A stretch of 64,000 nt of DNA, taken from Leptospira wolbachii serovar Codice str. CDC (lineage in GTDB: Bacteria > Spirochaetota > Leptospiria > Leptospirales > Leptospiraceae). The notes under the pieces were generated by a model. The model was given only the letters and a program-made list of their open reading frames with translations, did no database searches and was not told the DNA's origin. The stretch is from positions 62,001-126,000 of the forward strand of contig NZ_AOGZ02000016.1 in the NCBI RefSeq assembly GCF_000332515.2. The letters are read 5' to 3'. Shown piece after piece: positions 43,294 to 52,479 of the stretch. Made by a program: the position numbers and the translations under genes. Numbering within the stretch: the stretch's first letter is position 1; every line of letters starts with the position of its first letter.

Positions 43294-43709
43294 TGTTTAA
43301 AGTTCTTTTAGATACTAACATTTATATTTCTGCAATTTTATTCAATGGAAAACCTAGATTGGTTTTTCAAGATTTACTCGATGATATTTTCATTGGATAT
43401 ATTTCGAATGAAATTCTGAATGAATTAGAAGAAACGTTAGCTAAACCTAAATTCAAGCTACCTTATGACTTCATTCAATTTACAATTGCAGAAATCAGAA
43501 ACGCTACCACTATAATTAAGAACAAACCACTTAAAGATTATTTAAATTTAAGAGATAGAGACGATTTTCATATTCTTGAAACTGCATTCTCAGCAAATGT
43601 AGATTTTTTAATCTCAGGTGATAAAGATCTTCTAACTTTAAAAAAAATCAAGGGCTTAAAAATTATTACTCCTGATGAATACTTAAGAATTAAAGAAGAT
43701 ATGAGCTAA
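43293..43709 (+). CDS. PIN-domain toxin (ribonuclease)
   Basis: 138 residues, the size of single PIN domains of the type often annotated as a putative toxin-antitoxin system toxin component. The catalytic acidic residues are visible: Asp7 in VLLDTNIYISAIL, Glu in SNEILNELEE, the DRDDFHILETAF block and D in FLISGDKDLL. The expected activity is Mg-dependent cleavage of RNA, perhaps specific tRNAs. It is paired with the RHH antitoxin and followed by repeat copy B. Confidence 0.92.
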   Translation: MFKVLLDTNIYISAILFNGKPRLVFQDLLDDIFIGYISNEILNELEETLAKPKFKLPYDFIQFTIAEIRNATTIIKNKPLKDYLNLRDRDDFHILETAFSANVDFLISGDKDLLTLKKIKGLKIITPDEYLRIKEDMS

Positions 43710-43788
43710 GATTTCGACATCCTTTTCTCTCTCCGCAACATCGCATATCAGAGACATACCTTTTGGGATTTTTCTTTGCTTTACATCC

Positions 43789-43895
43789 CCCGCGCCAGCG
43801 ACTGCAGCGAAAATCCTTTCCGTAGGAAAGATTGTAGCGTAAAGCGCGGTCGGTTGTAGATTGAAATGATGGCCAGCAAACAAATACGAGGCGCT
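43789..43895. repeat. Structured repeat element, copy B
   Basis: Begins CCGCGCCAGCGACTGCAGCG, then a hairpin with arms CTTTCC/GGAAAG around GTA, then GATTGTAGCGTAAAGCGCGG, whose GCGCGG can pair with the CCGCGC at the start. It ends CAAATACGAGGCGC. It is the best-preserved copy, with matching ends GCGCC and GGCGC. It lies between the converging toxin and dehydrogenase genes. Confidence 0.8.
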
Positions 43896-43933
43896 CAAGT
43901 TCTAAAAAATATTAGTGGATCTTAAACAGAACT

Positions 43934-44956
43934 TCACCCCCAGCTTACCACCACTTTCCCAAAATGTTTCCCTGTTTGTAAATACTGCAGGGCTTCGGGG
44001 ACTTCGTTCCAACCGTACACTTTGTCCACAACGGGTTTGATTTTGTTTTGTTCGATGGCCCGGTTCATTTTTACGAAGTCAGCTCGGCTTCCCACAATCA
44101 CTCCTTGGACTTTCACACCTTGCATAAGGATGGGGTAAAGGGAAAGAGTTGATTCCCCTCCAGCGAGGACACCAATGAGAGCAATGGTTCCGTAAGGTTT
44201 CACGCTCATCATAGATTTTGGCATAGTGCCAGCACCACCCACTTCGATGATAAGGTCAGCTCCCGCCATTTTGGTATGTTTGCGAACATCTCGTTCCCAA
44301 TTGTTTTTTGTGGAATAGTTGATGGTTTCATCGGCACCAAGTGATTTCGCGCGAGCTAGTTTTTCATCACTGGAAGAGGTGATGATGACTCGGGCACCCA
44401 TCATTTTTGCAAATTGTAAAGCGAAAAGGGAAACTCCGCCGGTTCCAAGGCAAAGTACGTCAGCCCCAGGTTCAATCCCACCAAAACTGACAACGGCATT
44501 GTAAGCAGTAAGGCCAGCACATCCTAAGGTAGCGGCTTCTGCATCCGTTAGGTGACTTGGCGTGGCGACAAGCCCTTCTTCAGAAAACTTTCCATACTCC
44601 GCCAAACATCCGTCATTTGGCCCACCGAGGGTAGAACGAAGGTTGTCCATATTGGGAGCACCATCCATCCATTTTTGGGCAAAAATGGGTAGGACTCGGT
44701 CTCCTTTTTTCCAGAGAGTGACCTCGGATCCTACAGCTTCGACAACACCCGCTCCATCCGAACAAGGGATGAGGGGAAGTTTTTGACGGGGATTGTAAGT
44801 TCCAATCACCATTAAATAATCACGATAATTTAGTGAAGTCGCTGTTAGGCGAACGAGGACTTCTTTGGGGTTCAGTGATTCAGAAAGATCCCTTGTCGAT
44901 TGTTTTAGATTTTCTAGTCCAAAAGATCCTTGAATTTCCCATACTTTGTTTAACAT
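43934..44956 (-). CDS. Zinc-type alcohol dehydrogenase-like (MDR) NAD(P)-dependent oxidoreductase
   Basis: The start at ATG 44956, 6 bases after GAGG, replaces a more upstream frame start. The 340-residue protein has the MDR fold: [43 protein letters not shown] at the N-terminus and the Rossmann motif [25 protein letters not shown]. The structural-zinc cysteines of classical ADH are absent, so it is closer to quinone oxidoreductase-like enzymes. Substrate unknown. It is divergent from the SDR gene at 45048, about 90 bp apart. Confidence 0.9.
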   Translation of the reverse strand: MLNKVWEIQGSFGLENLKQSTRDLSESLNPKEVLVRLTATSLNYRDYLMVIGTYNPRQKLPLIPCSDGAGVVEAVGSEVTLWKKGDRVLPIFAQKWMDGAPNMDNLRSTLGGPNDGCLAEYGKFSEEGLVATPSHLTDAEAATLGCAGLTAYNAVVSFGGIEPGADVLCLGTGGVSLFALQFAKMMGARVIITSSSDEKLARAKSLGADETINYSTKNNWERDVRKHTKMAGADLIIEVGGAGTMPKSMMSVKPYGTIALIGVLAGGESTLSLYPILMQGVKVQGVIVGSRADFVKMNRAIEQNKIKPVVDKVYGWNEVPEALQYLQTGKHFGKVVVSWG

Positions 44957-45047
44957 AATTCCTCTATCGTTTAAAATCAAAATTCACTCGTCAGATCCTC
45001 GGGTCTCCTTATCCTTTGTCGAGTGGGAATAGAGGATAGAGGCAGTT

Positions 45048-45857
45048 ATGAAAAAAGATTTTTGGAACGATAGGGTGGTAGTGATCACCGGTGCCTCCAG
45101 CGGGATTGGGAAAGCCTTGTATGAAGAACTCGCTGTTTTTCCTTGTGAACTTGTGCTTCTGGCAAGACGGGCCGCAGAAATTGAGGAACCCAAAAACAAA
45201 CACGAGAGGGTGGTCATTCACCGTGTGACTTGCGACCTCTCTGACCCCACTTCTGTTTTAGATGCTGTGGAGTGGATCCAAAAGAAAGTTTCTAAAATCG
45301 ATGTTTTGTTTAATAATGCAGGGATCACTGCCCATGGTCGGTTCGATTCTCTTTCTTTGGATGTTTACCGCAAAACCTTTGCCACCAATTTCTTTGGACC
45401 AATCCAACTGGTTCGGGGACTTCTTCCACTTCTTCTTCTTGCCAAAGGCAATATTGTGACTACTTCTACTGTCTCTGCTTTGTATGGAGTGCCTGGCCGG
45501 GCAGCTTATTCGGCATCCAAGTCTGCCTTACATGCAGCACTCGAATCGCTTCGGATTGAAACAAGGGAGGAAGGCCTTGGTGTTTCTTTAGTCTGTGTTC
45601 CGTATACAGACACGGCCCTTCGCACTTCAGGCCTAGATGCCGAAGGGGGAACACTTTCCGAAGCTCCCGCCAAAGGAAAACGAAAGACGGCAAAGGAAGT
45701 GGCCCATGTTTTAATGTCAGTTGCCAAGGACAAAGAGGCAAGGCTTGTGACATTCAACCTGTCTGGTAAATTTTTGGAATGGATGAGATTTTTCTCTCCC
45801 AAGTTTTTAGAAAAAATTCTCTATAAAAAACTTTACGAAGACTTCAAATCGCACTGA
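45048..45857 (+). CDS. Short-chain dehydrogenase/reductase
   Basis: 269 residues. Rossmann motif VVITGASSGIGKALYEEL (TGxxxGIG), NNAGITAHGRFD, and catalytic YSASKSALHAALESL. AGAGG stands 5 bases before the ATG. The C-terminal tail (FLEWMRFFSPKFLEKILYKKL) is long and hydrophobic and may associate with membranes or lipid substrates, in line with the two lipid-type genes that follow. Product specificity is not predictable. Confidence 0.92.
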   Translation: MKKDFWNDRVVVITGASSGIGKALYEELAVFPCELVLLARRAAEIEEPKNKHERVVIHRVTCDLSDPTSVLDAVEWIQKKVSKIDVLFNNAGITAHGRFDSLSLDVYRKTFATNFFGPIQLVRGLLPLLLLAKGNIVTTSTVSALYGVPGRAAYSASKSALHAALESLRIETREEGLGVSLVCVPYTDTALRTSGLDAEGGTLSEAPAKGKRKTAKEVAHVLMSVAKDKEARLVTFNLSGKFLEWMRFFSPKFLEKILYKKLYEDFKSH

Positions 45858-45896
45858 AAGTCGTCTAAACCAAGGCATAGGGAGAGAAACTATCCT

Positions 45897-46718
45897 TTGG
45901 ACAATTTATTTTTTTCTTATTTAGCGGCTGTTATATTTACATTTTTGTTTATGAGTCTGATGTGGTTTTGGGGAAAGTCCAGAGACAACTACGCAGTCAT
46001 TGATGTAGGTTGGGGACTTGTGATTGCTGGAATCGCCAGTATCCTTGTTTATTTTGGACGAGGGAATGTTTTTGCGAAATTTTCGGTTTTGATTCCTGTT
46101 TGGATTTGGGCCCTTCGTTTGTCCGGCTTTCTTTTTTGGACTCGCATCCGTACGAACCATCCAGAAGACAAACGTTACGCTGGATTTCGAAAGGACTACG
46201 GTACCAAAGTCCACCAAAAGATGTTTACCAATGTATTTCTTTTGCAAGGTTTTTTAGCACTTTTACTTTCATTCCCGTTTTATTTTGCCGCCCAGTGGAA
46301 TCTATTTCCCAATTCTGGGGTTATGGGACCTAACGGATATTTGATGGTTCTACTCGGTTGGGTTTTGTTTGTTGTGGGAGTGGTTGGAGAAACGATTTCT
46401 GACCGGGATCTCCATAGGTTTGTAGCGGAACCAGCAAACAAAGGTAAGGTTTGTAATGTAGGCCTTTGGAAATATTCGCGCCACCCCAATTACTTTTTTG
46501 AATGGATCATTTGGGTGGGGATTGGAATCATTCCGGTTCTTTCTTCTCCTGAAGCAATTTTTTCTTTATTCACACCACTCTTTATGTTTGTGTTATTACG
46601 ATTTGTATCGGGTGTTCCCTTTGCAGAAAAATACTCACTCCTTTCCAAAGGAGATGCGTTTCGTGAATACCAACAGACCACCAATGCATTTTTTCCCTGG
46701 TTTTCAAAACAAAAATAA
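45897..46718 (+). CDS. DUF1295 (steroid 5-alpha-reductase-like) membrane protein, TTG start
   Basis: 273 residues with about seven membrane segments. The DUF1295 pattern is clear: YAVIDVGWGLV early, RIRTNHPEDKRYAGFRKDYG in a loop, and the C-terminal GLWKYSRHPNYFFEWIIWVGIG. These are NAD(P)H-dependent lipid or steroid reductases or lipid methyltransferase-like proteins of unknown substrate. The start is TTG 45897, with GGAGAG about 10 bases before it. It follows the SDR gene by 39 bp and precedes the Cfa-type gene by 13 bp. Confidence 0.88.
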   Translation: MDNLFFSYLAAVIFTFLFMSLMWFWGKSRDNYAVIDVGWGLVIAGIASILVYFGRGNVFAKFSVLIPVWIWALRLSGFLFWTRIRTNHPEDKRYAGFRKDYGTKVHQKMFTNVFLLQGFLALLLSFPFYFAAQWNLFPNSGVMGPNGYLMVLLGWVLFVVGVVGETISDRDLHRFVAEPANKGKVCNVGLWKYSRHPNYFFEWIIWVGIGIIPVLSSPEAIFSLFTPLFMFVLLRFVSGVPFAEKYSLLSKGDAFREYQQTTNAFFPWFSKQK

Positions 46719-46731
46719 TAAAGGATAAAAC

Positions 46732-47802
46732 ATGAATTTCAATGATTCTCCCTCGAAAAAAGAGGGCTCGGCTTTTAACATCAATTCACTTTTAGAGAAA
46801 GATATTTTCCCGGATTGGCTCATTCGGTTTCGTATCCGTCAACTTTTAAATCTACGGATCAAACAAGAGAGAAAAGAAAGTGTTACGGCCCAACTCCAAC
46901 ACAAAATGAACTATGTGAATGAGTTAAAAAAATCTCCGATTGCGGTTCATACGGAAGCTGCAAACGAACAACATTACGAAGTTCCGAGTGATTTTTTTAC
47001 TTATGTGATGGGACCTAGGATGAAATATTCCTCTGGATACTGGCCATCACTCGATACAAGTTTTGCTGAATCCGAAGAAGAAATGCTTCGAATCACTGTG
47101 GAACGAGCAGAGATCAAAAATGGAATGAAGGTTTTGGACTTAGGATGCGGATGGGGAAGTATCTCTCTCTATATTGCCGAACATTTTCCTAAATCGAAAG
47201 TCACAGGTGTTTCCAATTCTAAAACACAAAAAGAATTTATCGACAAACGCGCTAAAGAACGTGGGTTAAAAAATCTTACCATCATTACCAAAGACATGAA
47301 CGATTTTACTACGAAGGATAAATTTGATCGGATTGTTTCTGTTGAGATGTTAGAGCACATGAAAAACTATGAGAAACTTTTTGAAAAGCTATCGAAGTTT
47401 CTAGTAGCGGATGGAAAGTTTTTTATTCATATCTTCACTCATAAGGAGTTTGCTTATCCGTTTGAAGTCATCGATGAAACGGACTTCATGGCGAAATACT
47501 TCTTTACCGGGGGGCAGATGCCTTCGGATGATTTGTTTTTGTATTTCCAGAAGGATTTTTTAATCGAAAATCACTGGGTTGTGAATGGAACACATTATGC
47601 GAGAACGAGTGAGGCTTGGTATGATAATATGATACTAAACAAGGATAAACTTCTGCCTATCCTTGCGAGTACTTACGGCGAAAAAGAAAAAACCAAATGG
47701 TTTGTTTATTGGAAAGTTTTCTTTCTCGCCTGTGCTGAGTTATGGGACTATCGAAACGGTGAGGAGTGGTTTGTTAGCCACTACTTACTTCGAAAACGCT
47801 GA
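46732..47802 (+). CDS. Cyclopropane-fatty-acid synthase family methyltransferase
   Basis: 356 residues; AAAGGA 6 bases before the ATG. Motifs are those of the Cfa/CmaA family: HYEVPSDFFTYVMGPRMKYSSGYW, SAM motif VLDLGCGWGSISLYIAEHFP, VSVEMLEHMKNYEKLF, and FIHIFTHKEFAYPFE. It is shorter at the N-terminus than E. coli Cfa, like the Cfa-like proteins that lie with SDR and DUF1295 genes in many bacteria. It would methylate membrane phospholipid acyl chains or a related lipid. The 3' end overlaps the convergent helicase gene by 22 bp. Confidence 0.9.
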   Translation: MNFNDSPSKKEGSAFNINSLLEKDIFPDWLIRFRIRQLLNLRIKQERKESVTAQLQHKMNYVNELKKSPIAVHTEAANEQHYEVPSDFFTYVMGPRMKYSSGYWPSLDTSFAESEEEMLRITVERAEIKNGMKVLDLGCGWGSISLYIAEHFPKSKVTGVSNSKTQKEFIDKRAKERGLKNLTIITKDMNDFTTKDKFDRIVSVEMLEHMKNYEKLFEKLSKFLVADGKFFIHIFTHKEFAYPFEVIDETDFMAKYFFTGGQMPSDDLFLYFQKDFLIENHWVVNGTHYARTSEAWYDNMILNKDKLLPILASTYGEKEKTKWFVYWKVFFLACAELWDYRNGEEWFVSHYLLRKR

Positions 47803-49334
47803 GTTTTTTTCCCAGCCGCTTTTACAAACACTCCACCTTCTTTTTTAGAAGGGGGAGCACTGCTGCGACGAGTATCTCCACCGCGTTCACTTCTTTCACT
47901 GTTGGATCTTCCGCCACGGTATCCACCGCGACTTCCGCCACCCGATCCTCCGCCTTCACGTCGTCTTCCACCAGATCCACCACCAGGAGGAGTTTCACTC
48001 CATTCCCCAGGTGTTTTACCGATTTTTTCCGGTCCGCTGATTTTGGTTTGATCAAGCATATTTGAAAGAAGTTTCAAAGATAAAGAACGTTTGTCGTCCA
48101 ACTTCAAAAGTTTTTCTAAAACTTCTTCTGCATCCGCATGAATTTCTGTTTCCACCACTTTGTTTAGGAAGTCTTCTTCTCTTCTTGCGAGTACTTCTTT
48201 TTTCGTAGGAAGAGCTGCAATGGTGAGATTGGTTCCAGAGGTTCCTTTCAATCGGAGAAGGGCACGAGATTCTCTTGTGGTTACAAGAGTTACCGCTTTT
48301 CCCGATTTTCCGGCACGACCTGTACGACCAATTCTATGTGTATAACTTTCGCTATCAAAAGGAAGATGGTAGTTGATTACGAGGGACAAATCTTTTACGT
48401 CAAGACCACGTGCGGCAACATCGGTTGCTACAAGGATTTTTACGCGCCCATCATGTAGGCTTTTTAAAACTTGTTCTCTTTGTTTTTGATTTAAATCTCC
48501 GTGGAGAGCTTCAACGGGATAACCTTTGAAACTAAGTGTTGATTTAAGATCATCTGCTTCTTTTTTAGTTTTTGTGAAAATGATTGCCTTAAAAGGGTTT
48601 TCATAATCCAAAATTCGTACGACAGAAATTTCTCGTTCTGCTTCATCAATCACGTAGTACACTTGTTCGATGTTCTTAGACGATTTTTCTGTTGCTGCAA
48701 TTTTTACAAGTGCAGGGTGCGTTTGGTACTTACTTGCCAACTTCTTAATGGGCTCCGGCATAGTAGCGGAGAAGAGTAAGGTTTGTCTTTTGGTTGGCAG
48801 TAGATTAAAAATGGATTCAATATCGTCCATAAAGCCCATGTCGAGCATTTCATCTGCTTCATCCAATATCACCATTGAAGGTTTGAAATTTTTAAGTTCC
48901 TTTCCTTTCAATAGATCGAGAAGTCTTCCTGGAGTTGCAACAGCAACTTGGGCACCTTTGGCCACTTGTGTAATTTGTTTAGAATAGGAACTTCCGCCAT
49001 AGATAGTGGTGGTTTTGATTCCTAAATGTTTTCCCAATTTAAACAGTTCATCTGATACTTGCAGTGCAAGTTCGCGAGTTGGTGTGAGGACAAGCACTTG
49101 CATGCCATCGTTCACATTGATTTTGTTCAAACAGGGGAGTCCGTAAGCGGCAGTTTTTCCGGTACCGGTCTGCGCTTGTGCGATTAAATCTTTTCCTTCC
49201 AATACGAGCGGAATCGCTTGTTTTTGGATAGGGCTTGGTAGTTCAAAGCCTGCATCAGTGATTCCTTGTAGTATTTCAGGACGTAATCCGAAGGATTGGA
49301 AGTCATTTCCAACTTCGGTGTCATTCTTAGTCAT
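47781..49334 (-). CDS. DEAD-box ATP-dependent RNA helicase with Arg/Gly-rich tail
   Basis: 517 residues from ATG 49334 (a TTG five codons upstream is possible). All helicase motifs are visible: Q motif (PSPIQKQAIP), AQTGTGKT, PTRELALQ, DEAD, SAT, and HRIGRTGRAGKSG. The C-terminus has about 60 residues rich in G, R, S and E (SGGGSRGGYRGG and similar), an RNA-binding tail as in CsdA/DeaD/RhlE relatives. It probably acts in ribosome assembly or mRNA decay, often induced by cold. Its final codons overlap the convergent Cfa-type gene. Confidence 0.95.
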   Translation of the reverse strand: MTKNDTEVGNDFQSFGLRPEILQGITDAGFELPSPIQKQAIPLVLEGKDLIAQAQTGTGKTAAYGLPCLNKINVNDGMQVLVLTPTRELALQVSDELFKLGKHLGIKTTTIYGGSSYSKQITQVAKGAQVAVATPGRLLDLLKGKELKNFKPSMVILDEADEMLDMGFMDDIESIFNLLPTKRQTLLFSATMPEPIKKLASKYQTHPALVKIAATEKSSKNIEQVYYVIDEAEREISVVRILDYENPFKAIIFTKTKKEADDLKSTLSFKGYPVEALHGDLNQKQREQVLKSLHDGRVKILVATDVAARGLDVKDLSLVINYHLPFDSESYTHRIGRTGRAGKSGKAVTLVTTRESRALLRLKGTSGTNLTIAALPTKKEVLARREEDFLNKVVETEIHADAEEVLEKLLKLDDKRSLSLKLLSNMLDQTKISGPEKIGKTPGEWSETPPGGGSGGRRREGGGSGGGSRGGYRGGRSNSERSERGGDTRRSSAPPSKKEGGVFVKAAGKKTQRFRSK

Positions 49335-49393
49335 GGAAATAGGATACAATAAAAAAACGGCCTAAAAAAGAAAGGTAAAAATACCTAAATGTC

Positions 49394-51055
49394 TTAGGTT
49401 CCCTTTTCTGCGATTTCCTTCAGGTGTAGGTAGAGTTCTTCTTTCTGGTAGGGTTTGGGCATAAAATAGTCAAATCCCGAGGTCAGAATATGGGTTTTCT
49501 CCTCAGGCATGCAGAGGCCGGTACAGGCGAAGAGGACGGGCCGGCGGGATTTTTCACTAAAACCCTTCGCAATTTCTGTTCCATTTTTACCGGGCATTTC
49601 AATGTCCAAAAAGGCAATATCGTAAGGAGATTCGTGTAATTCCTTTTCCGCGTCAGTTCCATTACTAGTTTCTACAATTTCAAAACGTAAGGGTTTTAAA
49701 TAACTACGAAGGACTTTTCGGTTGAGATCATTGTCATCGGCAATGAGAACTCTTTGTGGTCTGGAAAAACTAGGCAAGTGGGATTGGGGTTTAATGTTTG
49801 AGTCGGTTGTCCCAGACTTCCCTTCCTCTGTTTTCCAAAGGATTGGAATTTTTACTTTAAATGTAGACCCTTCACCTAACTTAGATTCAACCTCCACCAT
49901 TCCGCCCATTTCTTCTAACGAAAGTTTAACGATAGATAGGCCAAGTCCAGAACCAGGGATCCCGCACCCTTCGGGAACAAATTGATTGTATTTTTGAAAG
50001 AGCCTGTCTTTCACTTCAGGAGAAATTCCGGGACCTGTATCTTTCACTTCAATCTGTAAAATTCCTTCCCCTTTTGTTTTGGTTTCTAACTGAACTGAAC
50101 AAGTGATAGTTCCTTTGGTTGTGAATTTTACGGCGTTGGCAATTAAGTTCCAAAATATCTTTTCGATTTTTCTTTTGTCTGAATGAAGGAATACATTTTT
50201 GTTTACTCCACTATCTAGTTTGAATTCTATTTTTTTCCGTTTGGTTTCTGCCTGAAAAAAGGAATTCAAGATATGTAAACATTCATAAAGCTCAAACCAT
50301 TCATTTTTTAATACACTTGCGTTTTCTTCCAATCGAGAAATTTCTATGGTATCATTGACCAAATGTAAGATCACTTCTCCGGCATTTCGTATATGGTCCA
50401 CATAACTGAGAACTGTTGGATTTAAATCAGTTTCTCGAATCATTTCGGACATACCAAGAAGGGAATTTAAGGGATTACGAATGTCGTGGCTGATCGCAGC
50501 GATAAAATCTCTTTTTGCTGCTGAGGCCTTTTCTGCGGCCAATTTTTCAATTTCCAATCGTTCTGTTGCCTTTCGCATTTGTAACAAACGAATGGTTTGT
50601 TTGGCAAGCAACTGCAACATCTGCATTTGTTCTTTGTTTAGTTCTCTTGGTTTGTTATCGATGACACAAAGTGTTCCCAACTTGATTTCGTCGTCTAGGG
50701 CAAGAGGAATCCCCGCATAAAAAATAACATTGGGTGCTTCCTCGACTAAAGGGTTGTTTTTAAAACGGATGTCTTCTTTTGCGTTGGGGACAACAAAGAC
50801 TTCATCCCCCAAAATAGCATGGGAACAAAAAGCAAGAGACCTGGGAGTTTCACGGTCTTCGAGTCCATGGTGGGATTTGAACCATTGTCTAGTTTCGTCG
50901 ATGAGACTCACAAGAGAGATCGGAACATCACAAATCAGAGAAGCCATTTTTGTAATTTCATCGAACATTTCCTCTTCGGGAGTGTCGAGGATTTCGAGCC
51001 CTTTTAAGGCCGAAAGACGTGCAGCCTCATTTTTCGGTAAAGGAGCAATCAACAT
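49394..51055 (-). CDS. GAF-domain hybrid histidine kinase
   Basis: The start at ATG 51055 is preferred to the upstream TTG. Order of domains in 553 residues: GAF (about 20-165; includes ETRQWFKSHHGL, PRSLAFCSHAIL, FYAGIPL, LGTLCVIDNKPR), HisKA with phosphoacceptor His in AAISHDIRNPLNSLLGMSEM, HATPase with N box (FWNLIANAVKFT) and DTGPGI and GSGLGLSIVK, then a receiver with Asp in DIAFLDIEMPGKNG and Lys in FMPKPYQKEE. No membrane segment, so it senses a cytoplasmic signal. No separate response regulator or output gene is adjacent. Confidence 0.95.
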   Translation of the reverse strand: MLIAPLPKNEAARLSALKGLEILDTPEEEMFDEITKMASLICDVPISLVSLIDETRQWFKSHHGLEDRETPRSLAFCSHAILGDEVFVVPNAKEDIRFKNNPLVEEAPNVIFYAGIPLALDDEIKLGTLCVIDNKPRELNKEQMQMLQLLAKQTIRLLQMRKATERLEIEKLAAEKASAAKRDFIAAISHDIRNPLNSLLGMSEMIRETDLNPTVLSYVDHIRNAGEVILHLVNDTIEISRLEENASVLKNEWFELYECLHILNSFFQAETKRKKIEFKLDSGVNKNVFLHSDKRKIEKIFWNLIANAVKFTTKGTITCSVQLETKTKGEGILQIEVKDTGPGISPEVKDRLFQKYNQFVPEGCGIPGSGLGLSIVKLSLEEMGGMVEVESKLGEGSTFKVKIPILWKTEEGKSGTTDSNIKPQSHLPSFSRPQRVLIADDNDLNRKVLRSYLKPLRFEIVETSNGTDAEKELHESPYDIAFLDIEMPGKNGTEIAKGFSEKSRRPVLFACTGLCMPEEKTHILTSGFDYFMPKPYQKEELYLHLKEIAEKGT

Positions 51056-51128
51056 ACGAAGTTTAGACGAAAGCAAATTTGCCTAAAGGAAAGCAAAATT
51101 TTCGCTTTTCCCACCAGTCTAAATCGTT

Positions 51129-51674
51129 ATGAAACGAACTGGATCCCTGACTTCTATTTCCTTCCTTTTGGTGTTTTGTTTGCTTTTGATTACTTCCTGT
51201 TCCGAATCTTCTTCCCACTTTCCGAAAAAATCCGAGAATCTGGAACTGCGAAAAAAACTCACCGATCTGCAATACCGTGTCACCCAAGAGGACGAAACAG
51301 AACCACCATTCCAAAATGAATATTGGGACAACCATGACGAGGGGATCTATGTAGATATAGTTTCCAAAGAGGCTTTATTTAGTTCGAAGGACAAATTTGA
51401 ATCGGGGACGGGATGGCCTAGTTTTACAAAACCACTGGTAAAAACCAATGTGATAGAAATAGAAGATCGTTCTTACGGCATGAGTCGGACAGAGGTACGT
51501 TCGAAACAAGCGAACTCGCATTTAGGCCATGTGTTTGATGATGGGCCAGAGCCGACAAACAAACGCTATTGTATGAATTCGGCCTCAATGGAGTTTATCC
51601 CTAAATCAAAATTGAAAGAAAGAGGTTATGGAAATTTCCTTACCGAATTTTCGGAATCAGATAAAAATAAATAA
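51129..51674 (+). CDS. msrB: Lipoprotein peptide-methionine (R)-S-oxide reductase
   Basis: 181 residues. A lipoprotein signal ([13 protein letters not shown]) precedes an MsrB domain, so the enzyme is exported and repairs oxidised methionine in envelope proteins. MsrB blocks: [53 protein letters not shown], and the catalytic [11 protein letters not shown]. The two CxxC zinc sites of E. coli MsrB are absent, as in several exported or zinc-free MsrBs. It stands alone between divergent and convergent neighbours. The extracytoplasmic electron donor is not evident. Confidence 0.93.
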   Translation: MKRTGSLTSISFLLVFCLLLITSCSESSSHFPKKSENLELRKKLTDLQYRVTQEDETEPPFQNEYWDNHDEGIYVDIVSKEALFSSKDKFESGTGWPSFTKPLVKTNVIEIEDRSYGMSRTEVRSKQANSHLGHVFDDGPEPTNKRYCMNSASMEFIPKSKLKERGYGNFLTEFSESDKNK

Positions 51675-51690
51675 CTCTTTTAGGTTTTTT

Positions 51691-52476
51691 TTAAGCCCAA
51701 AGATTCATCATAAACTCTTCGTCGTTACGTAGCGAGATGAGTTTGTATTTGGTTTCGTGGATGTCTTCACGAGAGACTTCCCGTTTCCAACGGATGTCCA
51801 CTTTTAGTTTGCGAACTCGCGTCTGTAGTTCCAAAAGTTCCCAAACCGAATCTTCCATTTCCTTTCTATAAAGATTGGTAAAAAGTGGTGCCACTTGGTC
51901 GGGGGTATCCATCTTTAAAAGTTCCACGTGGGTTAGGTCATGGATGTTTTGTAAAGCCCAGATATGCAGAGTGAGTGTGGTAATTCTTTCTAATTGAGAG
52001 ATCTCATCCTTTGTGTTTCTTGTGACTTGTTGTTTGAAAAAACGAATTCTCTTTTCCAAATATTGGATGAGGTCTGATTTTGGAATTTCTCTTTGTTTCC
52101 ATTTGTCCCAATCGGTTTTTAGGTCTTCAAAGAGTCCTTCACCGAAAAACACAGAAGAGGCTTCCATCAGTTGTAGGCTCCCCGGTTCTGAAATTTTTAA
52201 TCTATGACGAAGTGAGTCTGCATCTCCAGCAATCATATTCACGGGAGCCACATCTTCCAACTTTTGTAAGGCACGAGAAATGGAATCAATGAATTGCGAT
52301 TTCATTTGGTCGGTGGAATGAGCCACTAAATAAAAATTGAGATCGGACTCCGAATGAAAGTCACCACGTTCCCGAGATCCATAAAAAAGAATTTGGTAGG
52401 GTTTCGTCGACGGGATGAGTTCTAATTCATCCAAAACTTGTGCGTAGAGATTAGGGTTTAGTGCTTCAAATTCCAT
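51691..52476 (-). CDS. Nucleotidyltransferase-domain protein
   Basis: 261 residues. The N-terminal MNT-type motif YGSRERGDFHSESDLNFYLV fits the G-S-x10-D-x-[DE] pattern except that the second acid is Asn, so catalytic activity is uncertain. The rest is helical (HIWALQNIHDLTHVELLKMDTP) and reminiscent of HEPN-like partners fused to nucleotidyltransferases. It follows a 68-residue gene by 3 bp. A toxin-antitoxin-like role is possible but is not shown here. Confidence 0.78.
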   Translation of the reverse strand: MEFEALNPNLYAQVLDELELIPSTKPYQILFYGSRERGDFHSESDLNFYLVAHSTDQMKSQFIDSISRALQKLEDVAPVNMIAGDADSLRHRLKISEPGSLQLMEASSVFFGEGLFEDLKTDWDKWKQREIPKSDLIQYLEKRIRFFKQQVTRNTKDEISQLERITTLTLHIWALQNIHDLTHVELLKMDTPDQVAPLFTNLYRKEMEDSVWELLELQTRVRKLKVDIRWKREVSREDIHETKYKLISLRNDEEFMMNLWA

Positions 52477-52479
52477 TGT

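Noticed and set aside
47781..47802. 22-bp overlap of Cfa-type and helicase genes as a sign of a frameshift
   Set aside because: Both products have complete, sensible C-termini; a convergent tail overlap is the simpler reading.
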